Source: Malurus cyaneus samueli
Lineage: Eukaryota; Chordata; Aves; Passeriformes; Maluridae
Direction: 5' to 3'
NCBI GenBank assembly: GCA_009741485.1
Contig: CM019230.1
Coordinates: forward strand, 7,074,469-7,138,468
DNA: 64,000 nucleotides
Position numbers and translations under genes: made by a program. Within the stretch, counting starts at the first letter, position 1, and each line of letters opens with the position of its first letter. Below, piece by piece: positions 37,045 through 48,906 of the stretch. Under the pieces are notes generated by a model, which searched no databases, was not told the origin of the DNA, and worked only from the letters and a program-made list of their open reading frames with translations.

Positions 37045-40000
37045 CTGTGGGCAAAGGACGGGCTCACTCACCTCGGGTGGTCTGTCAACACCACCACTCC
37101 CTTCAGGGACAGGGGACATGTGGGACGGTCACCAGGACGTACTGGAGCTCCAAAGGGGGGACACAGCAGCCAAAGGGGGAACACCCTTGTCCCCAGGGGC
37201 ACGGTGGCCCTGTGGCCCCTTACCTGGTCACAGGTGTGGAGTGCAGTGAGGAGCATGAGGGCACCAGTGCTGGGCATGTACAGGGAACCATACTGGGTGT
37301 TGAGGAGGTCCGACCGCAGGAACCTGCAGGGACATGGCAAACAATGTGGGGCTCAGGTTAAATCACAAAACGTGATTTGTTTTGGGGAATGGGAGCAAGG
37401 TGAGCACAGGGAGGGGTAGGAAGGGATGTGAGCTGTGCTGCAGTGAGCAGGAATGGCAGGGGAGAGATGTCTCTGCCTTGTGTGCAGACAGCAGGGCAGA
37501 GGGGGTTCCGGTGTCTGGGCAAGACTGGGACTGCACTTTGGTACGGGGCAGCCACTCCCTGCACTGGAGTGAGCAGAGCTGGGCAGCAGCCACAGTGCTC
37601 ACCACCCTCACCTTGCTGTCAGGTACTGCAGGAAATCTGGATGCAGCAACTTGAACTTCTCTGCAGAGACCTTCGGTCCAAAATACTTCTGTGGCCTGCA
37701 GCAGGGCAGGGAGAAGGGCAGAACTGTCACACGAGTTGTGGAGCTCCTTGTCCCGATAGGGACAGCCATGGGGTGAGGACAGGAGCCACGCCTGTGTCAC
37801 TGGGGGTGCTGGGGGATCTCGGGGAGCTACTCACTCATCACCCTTGTCCGAGCCCTCGGGCACTGGGGTGCCCTGGATGGCCGATCTCAGCATGAGGTAG
37901 TCACGGACATCCGAGGGGATGAAGATGTACTTCAGGTCCTGCAGCAGGGACACAGACATGGCATTGGAGAGTGTTTATGGGCATTACCCATGCCAGCAGG
38001 CAGAGACTGAGGGCTCCCGAGATGGGGAGAAGGTCTGGGAGCCAAACCTGAAGGGACAATTTGGGATCACCTCCCTAGAAAGCCCTCACGGTCTCACCTT
38101 GCCCTGGGGGATGCGGGTGAAGCCGTACTCCTCGTAGGCGATGAGGGAGTTCTTCATGGTGTTCACCGTGAAGCCGTAGAAGGAGACCTTGGTCCCGACA
38201 TCCTCCTCAAAGCCTTTGATCACGGCTCCATTGAGCCTGCGGGAAAAGCACAGGACCCATGTCAGGGGCTGGCACATCCCCAGCACCCACAGCCCCATCC
38301 CACCTTGCATTCCTGCTCACCTGAACACCAGGTCGTGGCTGTCGATGGCCCGGCCCTGCCGCGAGCCGTTGAGGATGCCACCGTTGCCCACCACGGCGCA
38401 GCGGACGCAGCGCCCGGGGAAGGCGGCTCTGTCCCACAGGTGCCGGTTGGCCGAGCTGTTGAGGAGCCGGAGGGTGCTGCCCACCACTGGAACGGAGCAG
38501 ATGGCACCGGTCAGTGGGGAAAGCTGTGTGTCCACCCCGTGAGCACGTCAAGCACGCACAGGGCTTGCAGAGCACAGCCAGGAACTGCACACAAGAAAAC
38601 TCAACACCATCCTCGTGCAGGAGAGCGTCTGCAGGTGGGACATTGGTGTCACCTCCGTGTATCTCCCATGTTCCTACCCCTGCTCAAACAGCAGCACCCA
38701 AGGCTGTGCAAGGCACAGGGATGCAGCCGGACATTTCCAGCCCAGCCCTGCCAATGCTGCTGCCTGTGCTGGCCACGTCCCCTCCTGACAATGTCTCTTT
38801 GCAACTGCCTCTGCTTCTCTCCCCCTCGCCATTCCCAGCACTTCCTAGCCCAGGGATCGAATCCGGTGGCTGCCGGGGAGCACAGAGAGTGGGTTTGGGT
38901 GGGAAGGGAAACAATCTCGCTGCACAACAATGGAGAGGGTTGTCTGAGCTGCTCCGGCGCCAGTTAATAATCACGGACACACTGGAGCTTTTATTCAGGG
39001 AAAATGTCACAAGATGCAGCAAGGGGCGTTTGCAAAGCTCTGGCCTCCGCCCTGTGCCCTGGGAGGTGGGGTGGGAAGAGATGAAGGNCCTCCGCCCTGT
39101 GCCCTGGGAGGTGGGATGGGAAGAGATGAAGGTCTCTGGCTTCTCTGCAGGGCTCCTCTGCCTATCCCACATCTCCAGTCCCTTCTGCTGGGCTCCCAGG
39201 CCCCTCAGGCTGCCCCACATCCCAGCTGGGTCCGTACCTGCGAGGGACAAGCCTTGCCAGCCATAGGGGACGTGCCGTGCCTTCAGCCTGTTCCAGGTCT
39301 CCAGGGTGAAGTGCTGGTCCCACATCAGCACGGGGGTGTCGAAGCGGAAGATCTCCCGAAATTTGGGGTCAGCCTTTGCTCTGGCCATCACTGAATGCAG
39401 GCAGGGGCTGGGCTGGGAGGGAGGAAGGAGAATCCCTGCTCAGTCTCTGATACCTCCACCCCTCAGCAGGCACCGAGGGGAGGATAAACCCATGGACAGA
39501 AAAGTCCTTGTCCATCACATGTTCTGCGGGGTCATCAGGCAGGGCACTGCCTCATGCCTGGGTTTGCTGCTGCCAAAGAGCTTTTGGCACCCAGCTGGGA
39601 AGGGCTGGGAGAACGAGGGCTTACAGAGCCACCTGAGAGCATGAAAGCTGCTGAACCTTTGGGTGTGGGCACCCCATTAAAGGGCTCTGGTCTGTGAGAA
39701 CAGAACAGGAACAGCCCCCAGAGAGCCTGGGTTCATCTCTACAAGACTCCAGCCCAGGAGTCACAGGGCTGGAGGGAGTAGATGCTGTTGGGGAGTTCCT
39801 CCACACTGGGGAATGGCAGCAGGGAGAACAACTTGTGTGGATGGACAAGGCTGCTCCTCCACAAACCCCTTGCAGAGGATGCTGCACCTCCTCAGCCTCC
39901 CCACAGAGCCCTTTAACCACCACAGCCCAGCACGGAGAGGCAGCACGGACATCACTGTGCTGTTCCAATGGTTACCTGCTTCCCACTGGGCTCCGGCTCC

Positions 40001-43000
40001 TCCAGCTCGGCAGAGGGCTTGAAGGAATTCCCACTGGGATGGGGAAAACGTACAGAGTTAAAAACCCATCACTTGGGCATTGGGGAATCCCACAAAGGGC
40101 AGGGGGCTCCCAGCTCCTCCCAGGATGGCAGAATATCTTCCCTCCTTACCTGTCCAAGTTGCCTCCAAGAGCCCACCTGCGGCTGCCAGCTCTGTGTGAT
40201 GTCCCCGAGGCAGCCAGGACCAGTGGCTCCGGCTGCAGCAGGCTGGGAGGAGACAGAAACACTGAGCACTTTGACTGTGAGAGCTGCAGGGCACGACCAT
40301 GACCCCTCCATTTGCCTCCCTCCATCACTGCCTGTGCCCACCCATCCCCATCTGAGTGGATTTGCAAAATACAGGGTTTGTGCATCCATAAACCTGGTGG
40401 GTCCCACCTCCAGGACTCCCACACACCAAAATCTACACCCAGCCCAGCCTGCAGCCTTTGGGGAACGCTGCTGAGAACTCCCTGGCTTTTTCCACCATTC
40501 CCGAGGCCGAGATCTGGGCTGGAAAAAGAACAGGCCAGGCCAGCAGGACACATTCAGTTGTTACACTGGAGGAATGATCAGCAACTGGGGTTTGGAGGCT
40601 CTCAGGGTGCACGGGGGGCATGGGACCCCCTCTGCCATGGGGGCAGCTGGGGCATGCCCTGACCCTTTGTTAGGACCAGGGGCTGCCCACCCCAAACAAT
40701 TTGGGGTGCCCTGAGCCCCACGGGACCAAGCTGAGCTGACCCAGCCCCGGGGAGCACGGGGCAGGGGGTGGGCAGGGTGGCAGCCTGGCGAGCAGGAGGT
40801 GGGAGCCCACCGGAGGGGAACAGGCTCCCATTCATCCCCGCACAGAAAGGCCCTTCAGAGCCCCCCGGCCCCGCCCGCCAGCCCGGCCGGCAGGTGCTGC
40901 GGCCAGAACGGGCTATTGTGGAGGAGACAAGGGCTCCTTGTTATGGGATCTGTGCCTGGGAGCCTGGGGACAGGTAGAGGCAGGTGGGGAGCGCAGCTTT
41001 TCCCCCCCAGCTCCCTCTGGCACGACACTGCCTGGCACAGGGGCACAGCGGGCGTTGGGTTTCTGTCCCTGCCATGGTCCTGTCAACACCAGCAGTGCCC
41101 ACAGCCCTGCCTGGGAGCAGATCCAGACCCTTTTGCCACTCAAATCCCGCTCTGTGTCACTCTGGGGGCACAGCAGGACAGAGGGGCACAGCCCAGTGCC
41201 CTGGGTGGGGGCTGGCACTGGGGCTGGAGCATCCCCAGATGTGGACGAGCAGGCAGTGCTAAGCAGACTTTAGTCCCAGCACCTTCCCTGCACCATCCCA
41301 GCACTGCCAGCCCCTGGCAGGGGATGCTGAGGGTGTGGGAGGCTGAGCCCCAGCAGAGCAGGGCAGCCTTTAAACCAAACCTGTGTCTTGCCTTGGTGTC
41401 CCCAGGATCCGCACGCAGCAAAGGCGAGGCCATCAAAGGCTGCACCAGACCTGGGGGCTGCAAGGGGAACTGCCCTTTGAGCCCAGGTACCACAGCCCAC
41501 CCTCCAGAGCAAAGCAGGGAGCTCTGGGTGCAGTGTGGGCTCAGTCCCGGTGCAGGGAGCTCGGCCCAGAGCCTCCCCAGCCCCACAGTGCCTCCATTGC
41601 ACAGTGCAGGCGATCCCCAGCCCGTATGCCTCACCAGCAGAACTTATCAACACCTCCACCACCCAGCCCATGGCCCAGGGACTGGGGAAACCTCCCTGCT
41701 CCGACCCCAGAGCTGGCTCCTGCAAACCATTGAGCTCCCCGTGTGCAAAGCCCCTGGGTTGGCCACCCACCCCTTTTCTGGCCAGAGAGATGCACCCTCC
41801 ACCAAATCCTGAGACGGTTACCCTCAGGCAGGCTTGAGCTGTACCCAAACAGCTTTGCCCAGCCCCACCACCTCCCAGCCCTTCACTTCAGGCTCACCAG
41901 CCCCAGGGGCACCGCTCTGCCCACCCAGTCCCTCCCCAGCTCTCCAAGCTCTCCCACTCTCATTTCTTCCCTCTCCCTCCCTTGGCTCAGCCCAGTGCCT
42001 GCAGGACAAGGCAAAGCCCTGGGCAGTGGCACTGGGAGGGTGCTGTGCTATTTTCTGAGCTGCAGGGATGCTGTGGGAGCCCAGGGGGCTCGGCCTGGCT
42101 GTGCCCAGGATGGAGGGAGGTGGGCACAGGCAGCCTGGCTCCCACTGACCTTCCACAGGACCTGGGCCTCGCCTCCACCCATGGCCGGACACAGTGGGTG
42201 GCACCTGCTCATCGTTTTGTGCTGAACCGATAAATCGGTGCCAGCACCTCCCTGCACTTGCTTGCCAGCTGTGGGTGCTGGAGCCAGCTCCTCAGCGTTG
42301 CTGCTGCCCAAACCCTGCCGGGAAGGGTGTGGGGCAGCTGGCCCCCCACCAGACAGCAGCGTGATGAGGAGCCAAGCGCTTTGACGTCACCTGCCAGGAT
42401 GTGGTGAAGGACCTCGTGCTGCTTGGTTGACTCAGAAGATGACAACCCAGCCCGGGACCCAGCGATGCACAATGGGGCTGGGGAGGAGTGGCTGTGACTG
42501 CCCGGGCACCGGCGGTGGCAGCAGAGCTGGCCAAGCCTGGCTGCGCTCCCTCACCACTGTGACATTCACAAATATGACGTTCCTGGTCCACGGCCATCCC
42601 TCATTTCCGGAAGATAACGCTTTGTGTGAGTGTTGTGAGCACAAACTCCAGCCTTATCTTCAGCAAATACTCCCAGGGCCCCACAGAGACATCCAAGGGA
42701 GCCAAAACAGCAACAAGAACCCGCTCTTGCTCCATCTCACCATGCAGGGCTAAGCTCCAGAGTGCTTTCTGCCCTGGTGCAGGGCTGGAGTGGCACGGCG
42801 AGGCTGGGCAGAGCTCCATGCTCATCCCATCTGCCCCAATTATAAAACCATGAATGGAGCCCAACACCTCACCATCGGGGTTTTGGGGGGATGGACAGGC
42901 ACCAGGACAGGGCTGTGCCCAGCTGAACCCCAGGGGATTGGGGCATTTGGCTCCCTCCATCCTTGCCTGGCTGGCTCTGCAGGGACCAGGGCACTTTGCC

Positions 43001-45127
43001 CATTTCCACAGGGGCACCAGCTTTGTGCCGAGCTGGAGGGGAGCTCGGCATTGCTGTGGGATTTGGTCCTGGGGTGATTGAGTGCTGGCAGCATCCATGA
43101 GAGCACCAGCTTCCTCCTGCCTCCCTCCGTCCCCCTGCAGCTCTGCATGGAGACACCGCTCACACAGACAGAGCCACCTGCACCCACAGGTGAGGACCCT
43201 GCCCCTGCTGTCCCCGCTGGTGCAGCAGGGAGGGAGCTCTGTGATGGCAGCTGTGTGAATGCCCCCAGCCCAGGCCCAGCTCTGGACTCAGCCCCGCACC
43301 AGCAGCAGGGCAACACCAATCCCTGCAGGCACACAGCTCTGTCGGGACGAGCTGCACTCATGGGGTGCCGTGTTTGCAGTCGGAGCCATCAGCCATGGTG
43401 TGGTTTGGGTTTAGCAGTAGGAATTAAATTCAAATCAAGAGGGGAGTCCAGGAGAGCTTTGGTGTACAGGTCAGCTCCGCATTACCTCACCCAGGGCCCC
43501 TCTTTGGGGCTGGACAAGCTGACCCTTGGTCCCATCGGTCAAGGGGCCAGAGCCTGGGCTGCCTTTCCAAGGAAGGTGACCTGGGGCTGTGGCAGGTCCA
43601 GGCAGGGTTAGGCAGTGACAGCCTGCCATGTGCTGGAGGAACCTGCTCCCTGCTTCCATCCCATGGCTTTCCTGCACACCCTGCTCTCACACCCTGTGCC
43701 AGGGCACGGTTGGTTTCCATTCCCAGCTCCACTGTGCTCCTTGGGCACATTCTGCTGCCCTCATGGGCTCCAGTTTCCCTTCTCATGAACATAAAACTCT
43801 TTATGGGGAGCTGCTCCACAGCCCAACTGTGAGTGCCCAGAGCAGTTCCGTGTAACGCCGGCTCCGGCACCGCTGCGCACCGGGCACGGGGAGGGTGGGA
43901 ACAGCCAAACCCTGATCCACCAGCCTGGCAGGAGAGGGGATCTCTGCCTTGGGCAGGATGGCATCAGACAAGGAGAGCTCCCAACTGGGGAAGAAAGAAG
44001 GTGTGAACCTCAGGGCAGTCCAGCCAGCTGCATCCCCAGCAAATCCCACAGCAAATCCCACAGCAAATGTCACCCTGTGTGCAGGACCGGCTCCAGTCCC
44101 ACAGCATCCCCCATTCCCGGGTGACACCCAGGCACCCAAAAACGCCCAGGAGGAGGTGAGGGACACCCACAGTGCTCTCCTGGCTCATAACCTGATGCTC
44201 GCAGGGGACACGGCAGCTGCTCCCGCAGCCCAAGCACTGTGCGGGCTCCCTCCCCCTGCCCGCTCATCCGCTCTCCCTGTGGCACCCCAGAACCCCCGCC
44301 TGGCTCGGGGGAGGCTCAGAAGTGGCTTCGCGAGGTTTGGAGCATGCAGGGAAGGCAGACAAAGGGGGAGTTGCAAATTGCCGGAGTTTGGAAAACGCTG
44401 CAGCCCGGAGAGCTTGCGAGAGGTGGGGGCAGCCCGGGGGATTCAGAACCGGGGCAGCCCGGGAAATACGGGACCGGGACCGGGACAGCCCGGGGGAGAA
44501 GGGACCCTGACAGCCGTGCCCTGCCTCTGCTCTGGGGGGGCGGTGCAGCTCCACGGGGCTCAAACCTCCCCAGGACAATCAGCCCGCTGCGATCCTGCAC
44601 CAGCCCGGCGGGAACACGCGGCGCTCTGGCCGGCGGCTGAATCGGGTTTGATCCTCACCCTCAGACATCCCTGGACTCTGCAATGGTTTCTTTGCACTGC
44701 TGAACCCACGCGGGGACCCCTGGAGACCCCAACGGCCCTGGGGTCCCGCTCTGGGCAGCTCTGGGCTCGGCTGGGGGCCGTGGGCAAGAGACGGTGCCCA
44801 GGACTCATCAGAGTGCGGGCAGAGCCCGCTGCGAGCACATTTTCCAAACCAGCCGAGGGCCGGGGACAGAGCAGGGATAACCCGCCCCAAGGGGACCACA
44901 CCAGCACCCCGATTCCCCATCCCTATCGCACCGCACGGTACCTCATGCTGGATTTGCACATCCCTGCCTGCCACCCCGCTTCCCATCCCCGTCCCCATTT
45001 ACCTGGCTATGATCCTCTGGCTGCTGGGCGCCCCCATCGTAGCGTAGTAGTGACTATAGAGGAGCAGGGAGGATGTTAAACCTGCCATGAGCAAAAGGCA
45101 GAGCCTTTTCCAGTGCGGGGACCCCAT
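36877..45127 (-). CDS. ST6GALNAC2: ST6GALNAC2, alpha-N-acetylgalactosaminide alpha-2,6-sialyltransferase 2 (spliced, 10 coding exons)
   Basis: The protein moves sialic acid from CMP-sialic acid onto GalNAc of O-glycans (core 1 and Tn structures) in the Golgi. Coding exons: 45127-45003, 40242-40150, 40033-39976, 39412-39238, 38486-38321, 38236-38098, 37938-37835, 37695-37612, 37323-37224, 37044-36877. All introns are GT-AG and all phases agree. They total 1212 nt (403 residues plus TGA), close to the roughly 404 residues I recall for chicken. It is a type II protein: short tail, membrane anchor at about 9-24, Ser/Pro/Glu-rich stem to about 92, then the GT29 domain. Sialyl motif L starts at Cys180 ([13 protein letters not shown]), motif S covers STGAL at 333-337, motif III is HYYE at 365-368, and motif VS is His380 to Glu385. 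The next gene upstream is its paralogue ST6GALNAC1 on the same strand. Confidence 0.95.
37224..37323 (-). CDS. ST6GALNAC2: ST6GALNAC2 exon 9: sialyl motif S
   Basis: It contains [20 protein letters not shown], the acceptor- and donor-binding S motif with its conserved Cys346. 100 nt, phase 2 in and 0 out. Confidence 0.95.
37612..37695 (-). CDS. ST6GALNAC2: ST6GALNAC2 exon 8
   Basis: It reads [20 protein letters not shown] then FLQYLTA, with the conserved LLHPDF. 84 nt, phase 2 in and out. Confidence 0.95.
37835..37938 (-). CDS. ST6GALNAC2: ST6GALNAC2 exon 7
   Basis: It reads [20 protein letters not shown] and ends GSDKGD. 104 nt, the same length as its ST6GALNAC1 counterpart. Ends with two bases of a codon at GTGAGT. 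Confidence 0.95.
38098..38236 (-). CDS. ST6GALNAC2: ST6GALNAC2 exon 6: sialyl motif L, second half
   Basis: It reads [20 protein letters not shown] and continues [11 protein letters not shown] to IPQGK. The length (139 nt) and phases equal those of the matching ST6GALNAC1 exon. Confidence 0.95.
38321..38486 (-). CDS. ST6GALNAC2: ST6GALNAC2 exon 5: sialyl motif L, first half
   Basis: It contains [16 protein letters not shown] and IDSHDLVFR, the core of sialyl motif L, which binds CMP-sialic acid. 166 nt, phase 1 in and 2 out, with a GTGAGC donor. Confidence 0.95.
39044..39132. repeat. 44-bp direct duplication around the only N
   Basis: The 44 bases before the N at 39088 and the 44 after it differ at one position only. 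They lie in the intron between ST6GALNAC2 exons 4 and 5, just beside exon 4. This is what an unclosed scaffold gap with overlapping contig ends looks like. Confidence 0.85.
39238..39412 (-). CDS. ST6GALNAC2: ST6GALNAC2 exon 4: start of the catalytic domain
   Basis: It reads [18 protein letters not shown] and later [10 protein letters not shown] and [10 protein letters not shown]. Cys96 in PCLHSV aligns with the Cys of TCSESV in ST6GALNAC1, which fixes the acceptor at CCTCCCTCCCAG rather than the nearer CTGCATTCAG. 175 nt; ends with one base of a codon at GTACGG. Confidence 0.9.
39976..40033 (-). CDS. ST6GALNAC2: ST6GALNAC2 exon 3: stem (predicted)
   Basis: A 58-nt segment runs from acceptor TTTTCCCCATCCCAG to donor GTAACC, phase 2 in and 0 out. 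It reads [20 protein letters not shown], an acidic, Pro/Ser-rich stem. The phase-0 end joins the next exon exactly. Confidence 0.7.
40150..40242 (-). CDS. ST6GALNAC2: ST6GALNAC2 exon 2: stem (predicted)
   Basis: A 93-nt segment runs from acceptor CTCCTCCCAG to donor GTAAGG, phase 2 in and out. It reads [19 protein letters not shown] and continues to GGNLD. The stem is poorly conserved, so the call rests on splice signals, phase and total length. Confidence 0.65.
40243..45002 (-). other. ST6GALNAC2: ST6GALNAC2 first intron
   Basis: About 4.8 kb of GC-rich DNA. Frames of up to 337 codons on the plus strand (40799-41812) and others have no domain, lie antisense within the intron and overlap many rivals. 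I see no exon that fits the phases of the flanking exons. Confidence 0.6.
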
Positions 45128-45330
45128 CCCGGGCACTTCAACCACTGCAGCCTGGCAGGAGAGAGCGGGAGCGCGGCTGCCGGCCCCGGGCACACAAACT
45201 TCCCGGCGCCGCTTCTCTCGCAGCCCGGTGGGCGCGGACACCGCCGTGGGCTGGCTCCGAGCTGCCCCGGTGCCCAGCTGCACTTGGGAGCAGGCTGGGA
45301 TATTCCTCCGGAGCGGTGGGAGGGAGGGTG
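44230..45330. promoter_or_regulatory. CpG-rich region at the 5' end of ST6GALNAC2
   Basis: CpGs are frequent from about 44.2 to 45.3 kb, around exon 1, with runs such as CCCGGGGGA and GGCGCCGC. No TATA box is evident on the minus strand at the expected distance, so initiation is probably dispersed. The start site is not resolved. Confidence 0.5.
45003..45127 (-). CDS. ST6GALNAC2: ST6GALNAC2 exon 1: cytoplasmic tail and membrane anchor
   Basis: It starts at the ATG of [10 protein letters not shown], chosen over an in-frame ATG 52 codons upstream because the anchor should be near the N terminus. WKR flanks the hydrophobic [16 protein letters not shown] segment. It ends with two bases of a codon at a GTAAAT donor. 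Confidence 0.9.
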
Positions 45331-45471
45331 TGAGCCGGAGGGAGGAGGCACCAGGCTGACTGGTTCAGACTTGCTGAGAAAAAAAGCACTTTTGAGCTGC
45401 TTTTTTTCTCCGAGCTGGGGATTAAACATTTACCCAGACCAGAAGGGAGCTGCGATTTTCGTTTTTATCCC

Positions 45472-45494
45472 TTTTTTTTTTTTTTTTTTTTTTT
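45472..45494. repeat. T23 homopolymer
   Basis: Twenty-three T in a row on the plus strand, about 350 bp upstream of the ST6GALNAC2 start codon. It could be the tail of a retroposed fragment on the minus strand, but no element body is recognisable. Confidence 0.85.
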
Positions 45495-48400
45495 CCCCTC
45501 CTTTTCGTGCCACCCACCCACAGCTCATAAAAAGGGTTCCCCTTTCTGTAACTTTCTTGTCCGATTCAAACACGTGCTGTTCACCGGCGGCTGCACCCAC
45601 ACGGACACCCGGGGGCCCCACGGTGCCACCCCCGAGCGTGTCCGGGGTATTTTATGCTTATCAGAAACTGCAGGCTCTGAAGTGGAAACGAACTCTCACC
45701 TTTGGGTGCCCGATAGCAGCACCGTGTCACGTACCCGCAGCCAACCGGCAAACCCGCCAGGAGGGAGCAAATTCGGGGGAAAAGGGACAAGGGGGACCTT
45801 GGTGGGGTTCTGCCACTAAGGAGGAAGAGGGACACTCATGGGGTGCTGCCCCCGAGTCCCCGGCCACGTTCTGGCTGAACAGATCTCCCACCCGCAATTG
45901 TGCTTGCAGCAAACAAAACAGTTCGGGGCTTTGTGGCAAGTTCGACAAAGAGTTTGGGTCGGGGGAAACGAAAAACAGGTTTGGGAGAAAAATTGCATGA
46001 ATTATTTTGGTATTTTCGGAGAGGATGTGTTCCAGTTTCTTTTTTGTAAGAATATCTCGGTGTTATTTTAGTTCGACTCCGAAAGAACCAGCCTGTGAAC
46101 TGAAGGATATGCATACCAAAATGTTTGTTGCAGCGGGGGAAGGGACTCGGCAGGCAAACAAGCCTTTTCAGTTGAGCTGTATGGATTTTGGGGGGTTGGA
46201 TTTTTAGGAAGTCACCAGACTCGGGGAGCAGCACGGTGGTGAGCCCTGCTCCATCCAAACCCTGTGCCCGTGGCTCCCTGAGCACTCAGGTATTTTTCCA
46301 GGGTCACCCAGCTCCAGCCCCTACACAAATACCCAGTTTCATTTTTCAGCCCCAAATGTGGGGCCAAACCCCATCCCTGCTCCTGAATCCCACTGGTCAC
46401 CCCAGGTGTACTCACGGCTGCATTTTCCCCAACACTCCTTTATCCCCTCAGATCCAACCACTCCCCGTTTCCTTTCCAGTCTGCCCAGGCATGTTTGCAA
46501 TGATGCTTCTTGTTCCAAACAAAACCCATTTTAACAGGAGTTTGCTCCAATCTCCACTTGCTTCCATCACTCCAGATCCCCTCATTGTCAGCCCCGGTCC
46601 TTTGGGAATTTTGGCAGTGTGGGGCTGGCACTGCCTTGGCATCCATGAAGTGCCCAGGCTGTGGTGAACACAGGAGCAGGTCTGAGGGTGGCAGTGGTGT
46701 CAGCACTGACCTCATCCCACGGGAACACTGGACGCTGGACACTGGGATACCATGAAGGGATGGTGGGCAGGCTGGTTTTAAAGAAAATGTGCAGGGGACC
46801 ATCCCTGCAGGGCACAGGGAGCAGTGGCAGGAAGGTTGGCTGGGCACAGTTGTCTCAAGGAAGAAAAGAACACGCAAGAAGCTGGAAGGACAGGACAGAC
46901 CATCAGCACTTGGATGAAATCAAGCCTAAATAAATCTCAGCTGGAGCTAAAGCTGCAAAAGACAGGCAGAAAGATGGGGTCACACATACCCCAGTGGCAA
47001 AAGGCAGCTCAGAGAAAGGGGAGTACATCGATGGAGGGATTTTACGCTTTTTGCCTCTCTCACTAAAGGCTGCTCCCAGCCCTCAGGGGTACTGGCATTG
47101 TCTGGAAGACTCAGAACCAGCAGAGCGTGGTGAAGAGTCTGGGGTCCTGCTCAGAGGTCCCCCAGCCTGGAGCTGTCCCCACTGAGCATGATTCAGGGTC
47201 TGCCTTGTTTGCTCTGACCCGCTGGATTCGCTCCCTGCGATCCGGTGCCTTGCCTCACATGCTCTTGACTCTGGCCTTCATTAACCACAGCTAATTATTA
47301 CCAACTGCTCGAGTAAGTCACAAGGGATACAGCAAGGCTTGGCTGCAGATGGATGACCAATGGTCCAAAGTGACCTGAGGAAAGTCAGGATTTTGCCATT
47401 TGGAAACATTTATGGCCTAATCATGCAAATGCCGGTGGAGTGGCAGCTTCAAGGGCTGGAGGAGCTAGTTTCTTCAAATCTCTCTGTTTCCATGATATAT
47501 GGTTTTCTACTGTTGGTTTTATTTTCAGCGGGGTGAAAATGAGATGCACAGTTCTTCATCTGCTCTACTTGTTTTGTGCTACAATGCATTTTGGACTATG
47601 CCCCAAAATTAAGTGGTGCTTAATTTAGAAGTTAAATAAGTGTGAAAAACCTTTTAGGATGGTAGTTGCCAAAAAAAAAGATTAGGAAAAGAACATAAAA
47701 GAAATTACAATGAAAACCAGCAAGTATCATTTTTAGCCTCGGCTTTTTATTCCAGTGATTACTTCTTGGAAACAGAACCCAATTCCTCCTCATGGCTAGA
47801 GAGCACGAGAGGAGAATGAACACATTTTGCACCAGCTGGCTGCCGGCCACAGGTTGGTGAAGGAAAATCTCATGGTCTTTGCCATGGTGAACTGTGCAGG
47901 TGGGAGAATGAGATCTCCAAAAATCTCCTGGAGGATTTACATATCCAAATTCATTAAGCACGGGTCAGAGGTGCATTTAAGAAAGTGCCAAAAATCTGCT
48001 CATGGAGCACGTCACTGAAACGCAGAGCGGGGCCAGAGCGGGTGGCTGTGTCACCCCCTGGAGAACGTGGGGCCATATGGCTGCCTGCAGAGGCACGGCC
48101 GTGGCAGCATGAAAAATTCATCAGCAGATGTCCCGGGAGGCTGACGCACGGCCCCTGCCCGCTGGGGCGGGGAGGGCAGCGGGAGCAGCTCGGCCGGAGC
48201 TCTGCTCGCCAGGCTCCCCGCCCCGGGGAAACGGGGTCAGGCTGTGGATGCTCCCTGACTCTCTGCTTGGGTTTGTGTTGGATGTGTAGGTGTTACTACA
48301 ACCAGAATTGGGGAAGTGACCACACAGAGGATGGCTGGAGATGGGGTGACAGCAGGGTGGTGGCTGCGTTCAGCTGCGGGACCAGAGATGCTCAGGGCTG

Positions 48401-48509
48401 TGCTCTGCCCCTCTGCCCTGCCCACCCCACCATGCTGCTGGTGGGGAAAGGGGCTCAGGGGTGCAGCTGTGCAACAAAACTGACCTGGTTTGCCCTGCTC
48501 AGAGAAACT

Positions 48510-48906
48510 GGTGAAGGGTCTGGAACACAGATCTTACAGAGGCTCAGGGAGCTGGGGTTGTTTAGGCTGGCAAAGAGGAGGTACAGGGGTAACCTCTTCA
48601 ACTCCTGACAGGAGAGTGTGGGGACTGGCCTCTTCTCCCTGGCAACCCGTGATAGGATGAGAGGGCATGGCATTAAGCTGTGCCAGGGGAGGTTTAGGTT
48701 GGACATTAGGAGGAATTTCTTTACAGAAGGGGTTGTCAGGCATCGGAATTGCAGTGGTGTAGTTCCTGTCCCTGGAGGTGTCTAAGGAAAGACTGCACAT
48801 GGCACTCAGTGCCATGGTTTAGTTGACAAGGTGGTGTGCAGTCAAAGGTTGGAATCAATGGTCTCACAAGTCTTTTCCAAGAAAACTGATTCTATGATTC
48901 TGTGAT
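48510..48906 (+). mobile_element. CR1 LINE 3' end
   Basis: The block GGGTCTGGAACACAGATCTT, then CAGGGAGCTGGGGTTGTTTA, AGGTTTAGGTTGGACATTAG and GTCCCTGGAGGTGTCTAAG is the avian CR1 3' region. It ends with the diagnostic octamers GATTCTATGATTCTGTGAT at 48888-48906. It is a 5'-truncated copy, as usual for CR1, with no intact reverse transcriptase. Confidence 0.93.

Noticed and set aside
38684..39391. 235-codon minus-strand frame containing ST6GALNAC2 exon 4
   Set aside because: Only the first part is exon. The rest is read-through of the intron and of the N-flanking duplication.
39616..39693. Alternative ST6GALNAC2 stem exon ([12 protein letters not shown] and following)
   Set aside because: It could splice to an acceptor at 39391, but that would drop the conserved Cys of the PCLHSV segment and clash with the phase of the exon at 39976-40033. 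The acceptor at 39413 keeps both.
40799..41812. 337-codon plus-strand frame
   Set aside because: It lies antisense in the first intron of ST6GALNAC2, in GC-rich DNA with many overlapping frames on both strands. No known domain and no splice partners.
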